Assembly (NCBI RefSeq): GCF_900167435.1
Contig: NZ_FUWS01000007.1
Span: forward strand, 101,522-165,521
DNA: 64,000 nucleotides
Direction of reading: 5' to 3'
Source of the DNA: Marinactinospora thermotolerans DSM 45154
GTDB taxonomy: Bacteria > Actinomycetota > Actinomycetes > Streptosporangiales > Streptosporangiaceae
This document shows positions 62,604 through 64,000 of this stretch, piece after piece. Positions within the stretch are counted from its first letter, which is position 1. Each line of letters begins with the position of its first letter. The translations under genes were made by a program, and so were the position numbers. A model generated the notes under the pieces. The model made no database searches. It saw nothing but the letters and a program-made list of their open reading frames with translations, and had not been told where the DNA came from.

Positions 62604-62674
62604 CCCGCGGGCGGCGGGAGCGCCGCGGACCGCCTCGTGTCCCCACTTCCTGTCCACCGCTTCACGGAGGCTCC

Positions 62675-63880
62675 ATGACAACGGCTCCAACCGGCGGCGT
62701 CCCCGACGCCGCCGCCCTGCGGGCACGGGTCGCCGACTTCGTCGCCGCCCACGATCCCGCCACCACCGACCCGATCGAGTTCCTGGCCGCCCGCTTCGAC
62801 GCCGGTCTGGCCTGGGTGCACTTCCCCGAAGGGCTCGGCGGGCTCGGCGCGCCCCGCGCCCTCCAGGCGGTCGTCGACGAGGAGTTCGCCCGGCTGGGCG
62901 CGGCTCCGAGTGGCCGTGAGGCCCTGGTCATCGGGTTGGGCATGGCGGCGCCCACGATCCTCGCCTTCGGCACCCCGGAGCAGCAGGAGCGCTTCCTCAA
63001 GCCGCTGTACACCGGCGAGGAGATCTGGTGCCAGCTCTTCAGCGAACCGGGGGCCGGCTCCGATCTGGCCGCCCTGGGCACCCGCGCCGTCCGCGACGGC
63101 GACACGTGGGTGGTCAACGGGCAGAAGGTGTGGACCTCGCTCGCCCACCGCGCCCGCTGGGCGATCCTGGTCACCCGGACCGATCCCGACGTGCCCAAGC
63201 ACCGCGGCATGACCTACTTCGTCTGCGACATGACCGCTCCGGGCGTGGAGGTGCGGCCCCTGCGCCAGATCACCGGCGAGGCGGAGTTCAACGAGGTCTA
63301 CCTCACCGACGTGCGCATCCCCGACTCCCATCGGCTGGGCGAGGTCGGTGACGGCTGGCGGGTCGCCCAGACCACGCTGATGAACGAGCGGGTGTCCATC
63401 GGGGGCGGGGCCGAACCCCGCGAGGGCGGACTCATCGGCCTGGTCGCCGGGATCTGGCGGGACCGTCCCGAACTGCGCACTCCGGGCCTGCACGACGCGC
63501 TGCTGCGCCTGTGGGTCGAGGCCGAGGCCGCCCGGCTGACCAAGGAGCGGCTGCGCCAGCAGCTCGCCGTGGGACAGCCCGGCCCCGAGGGGTCGGCGGC
63601 GAAGCTGTCCTTCGCCCGGCTCAACCAGGAGATCTCCGGGCTGGAGCTGGAGCTGCTGGGTGGCGAGGGGCTGACCTACGACGACTGGACGTTCCGCCGT
63701 CCCGACGGGGTCGACCTCGCCAAACGTGTCCCCGGCTTCCACTATCTGCGCTCGAAGGGGAACTCGATCGAGGGCGGCACCTCCGAGATCCTGCGCAACA
63801 TCATCGCCGAACGGGTGCTGGGCCTACCCGGGGAGATCAGGGTGGACAAGGACGTCGCGTGGAAGGACCTGCCGAAGTGA
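62675..63880 (+). CDS. acyl-CoA dehydrogenase
   Basis: 401 residues from the ATG at 62675 (GGAGGCTCC just before). The acyl-CoA dehydrogenase signatures are LFSEPGAGSDLAALGTRA, WVVNGQKVWTSLAHRARW and, at the end, GNSIEGGTSEILRNIIAERVLGLP. FAD and acyl-CoA would bind in the usual way. The catalytic base position cannot be fixed by eye. The stop overlaps the GTG of the next gene, a second member of the family, so the two probably form a heteromer, as in steroid-type FadE pairs. Confidence 0.94.
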   Translation: MTTAPTGGVPDAAALRARVADFVAAHDPATTDPIEFLAARFDAGLAWVHFPEGLGGLGAPRALQAVVDEEFARLGAAPSGREALVIGLGMAAPTILAFGTPEQQERFLKPLYTGEEIWCQLFSEPGAGSDLAALGTRAVRDGDTWVVNGQKVWTSLAHRARWAILVTRTDPDVPKHRGMTYFVCDMTAPGVEVRPLRQITGEAEFNEVYLTDVRIPDSHRLGEVGDGWRVAQTTLMNERVSIGGGAEPREGGLIGLVAGIWRDRPELRTPGLHDALLRLWVEAEAARLTKERLRQQLAVGQPGPEGSAAKLSFARLNQEISGLELELLGGEGLTYDDWTFRRPDGVDLAKRVPGFHYLRSKGNSIEGGTSEILRNIIAERVLGLPGEIRVDKDVAWKDLPK

Positions 63881-64000
63881 GCAACGACCCGGACCTGCTC
63901 TACAGCGACGTCGAGGAGGAGCTGCGCGCCAGCGTGCGCTCCCTGCTCGCCGACAGGTGCGGCTGGGACAGGGTCCTGGCCCGCGTGGAGTCCGACGAGG
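63877..64000 (+). CDS. acyl-CoA dehydrogenase, truncated by the window edge
   Basis: Only the first 41 residues are present, from the GTG that overlaps the previous stop. The start MSNDPDLLYSDVEEELRASV and the following LLADRCGWDRVLAR fit the N-terminal helical domain of an acyl-CoA dehydrogenase. The adjacency and GTGA overlap support a paired FadE arrangement. The rest lies outside the window. Confidence 0.75.
   Translation, partial: MSNDPDLLYSDVEEELRASVRSLLADRCGWDRVLARVESDE

Overview
The window is high-GC DNA (43 of 60 bases G or C in a structural gene line I counted) with frequent GTG and some TTG starts, four-base stop/start overlaps and almost no untranslated space inside operons. The gene families point to an actinomycete: oligoribonuclease next to tRNA-His, a CmtR-type repressor, the DUF397 / XRE-DUF5753 / HATPase trio, an FhuF-like 2Fe-2S protein and NarL-type two-component genes. 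The style is closest to Nocardiopsaceae/Streptosporangiales, but that assignment is a judgement from family content, not a measured match. I saw no insertion sequence, prophage, CRISPR array or origin.

Left part (1-17.8 kb). After a proline-rich membrane protein, orn and tRNA-His comes a complete-looking Tad/Flp pilus locus. It runs cpaB, a CpaE-type ATPase fused to a TadE-type pseudopilin, a second tadE, cpaF, tadB, tadC, a sensor kinase/response regulator pair, the flp pilin, a TadG-like protein, an OmpA-domain lipoprotein and a secreted protein sharing a domain with it. Then come two unusual proteins that begin with a Flp-like prepilin head carrying a C-x6-C motif. One continues into an NlpC/P60 cell-wall hydrolase, the other into about 390 residues of unrecognised, probably beta-rich sequence. 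A lipoprotein and a small membrane protein end the block. No prepilin peptidase is present, so it must lie elsewhere. An AT-richer islet (about 11.56-13.95 kb) sits inside the locus. TTA leucine codons occur in the kinase, the regulator and three islet genes.

Middle part (17.8-44 kb). A MinD-like protein with a broken P-loop is followed by a four-gene family-5 (peptide-type) ABC importer on the minus strand. Next is a tightly coupled six-gene redox operon: two FadH/OYE-type flavoenzymes, EtfA, a FixC-like ETF dehydrogenase, a FixX-like ferredoxin and EtfB. This set should pass electrons from an organic substrate through ETF to the quinone pool and resembles what is called mycofactocin-associated in other actinomycetes. 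Then come a GNAT acetyltransferase, an aldo/keto reductase, a Tat-exported PhoX phosphatase, a HATPase anti-sigma-type protein, and an RND exporter divergent from a MarR regulator and an FhuF-like protein.

Right part (44-64 kb). This part holds a CmtR/CDF metal-efflux pair with twin palindromic operators, NhaA, a TrkH/TrkA potassium system, a decayed thioredoxin gene and a frameshifted DHA2-type exporter. A thioredoxin-reductase-like flavoprotein lies divergent from an XRE-cupin regulator, followed by a methyltransferase/DUF1684/SnoaL-like operon and a D-amino-acid-oxidase-like protein divergent from an orphan Zn-binding lipoprotein behind a Zur-like box. The DUF397/XRE/HATPase trio shares a TGCACGTGCA palindrome. 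The window closes with a small membrane protein, an amidohydrolase-family protein and a FabG-like reductase followed by two acyl-CoA dehydrogenases, the last cut by the window edge.
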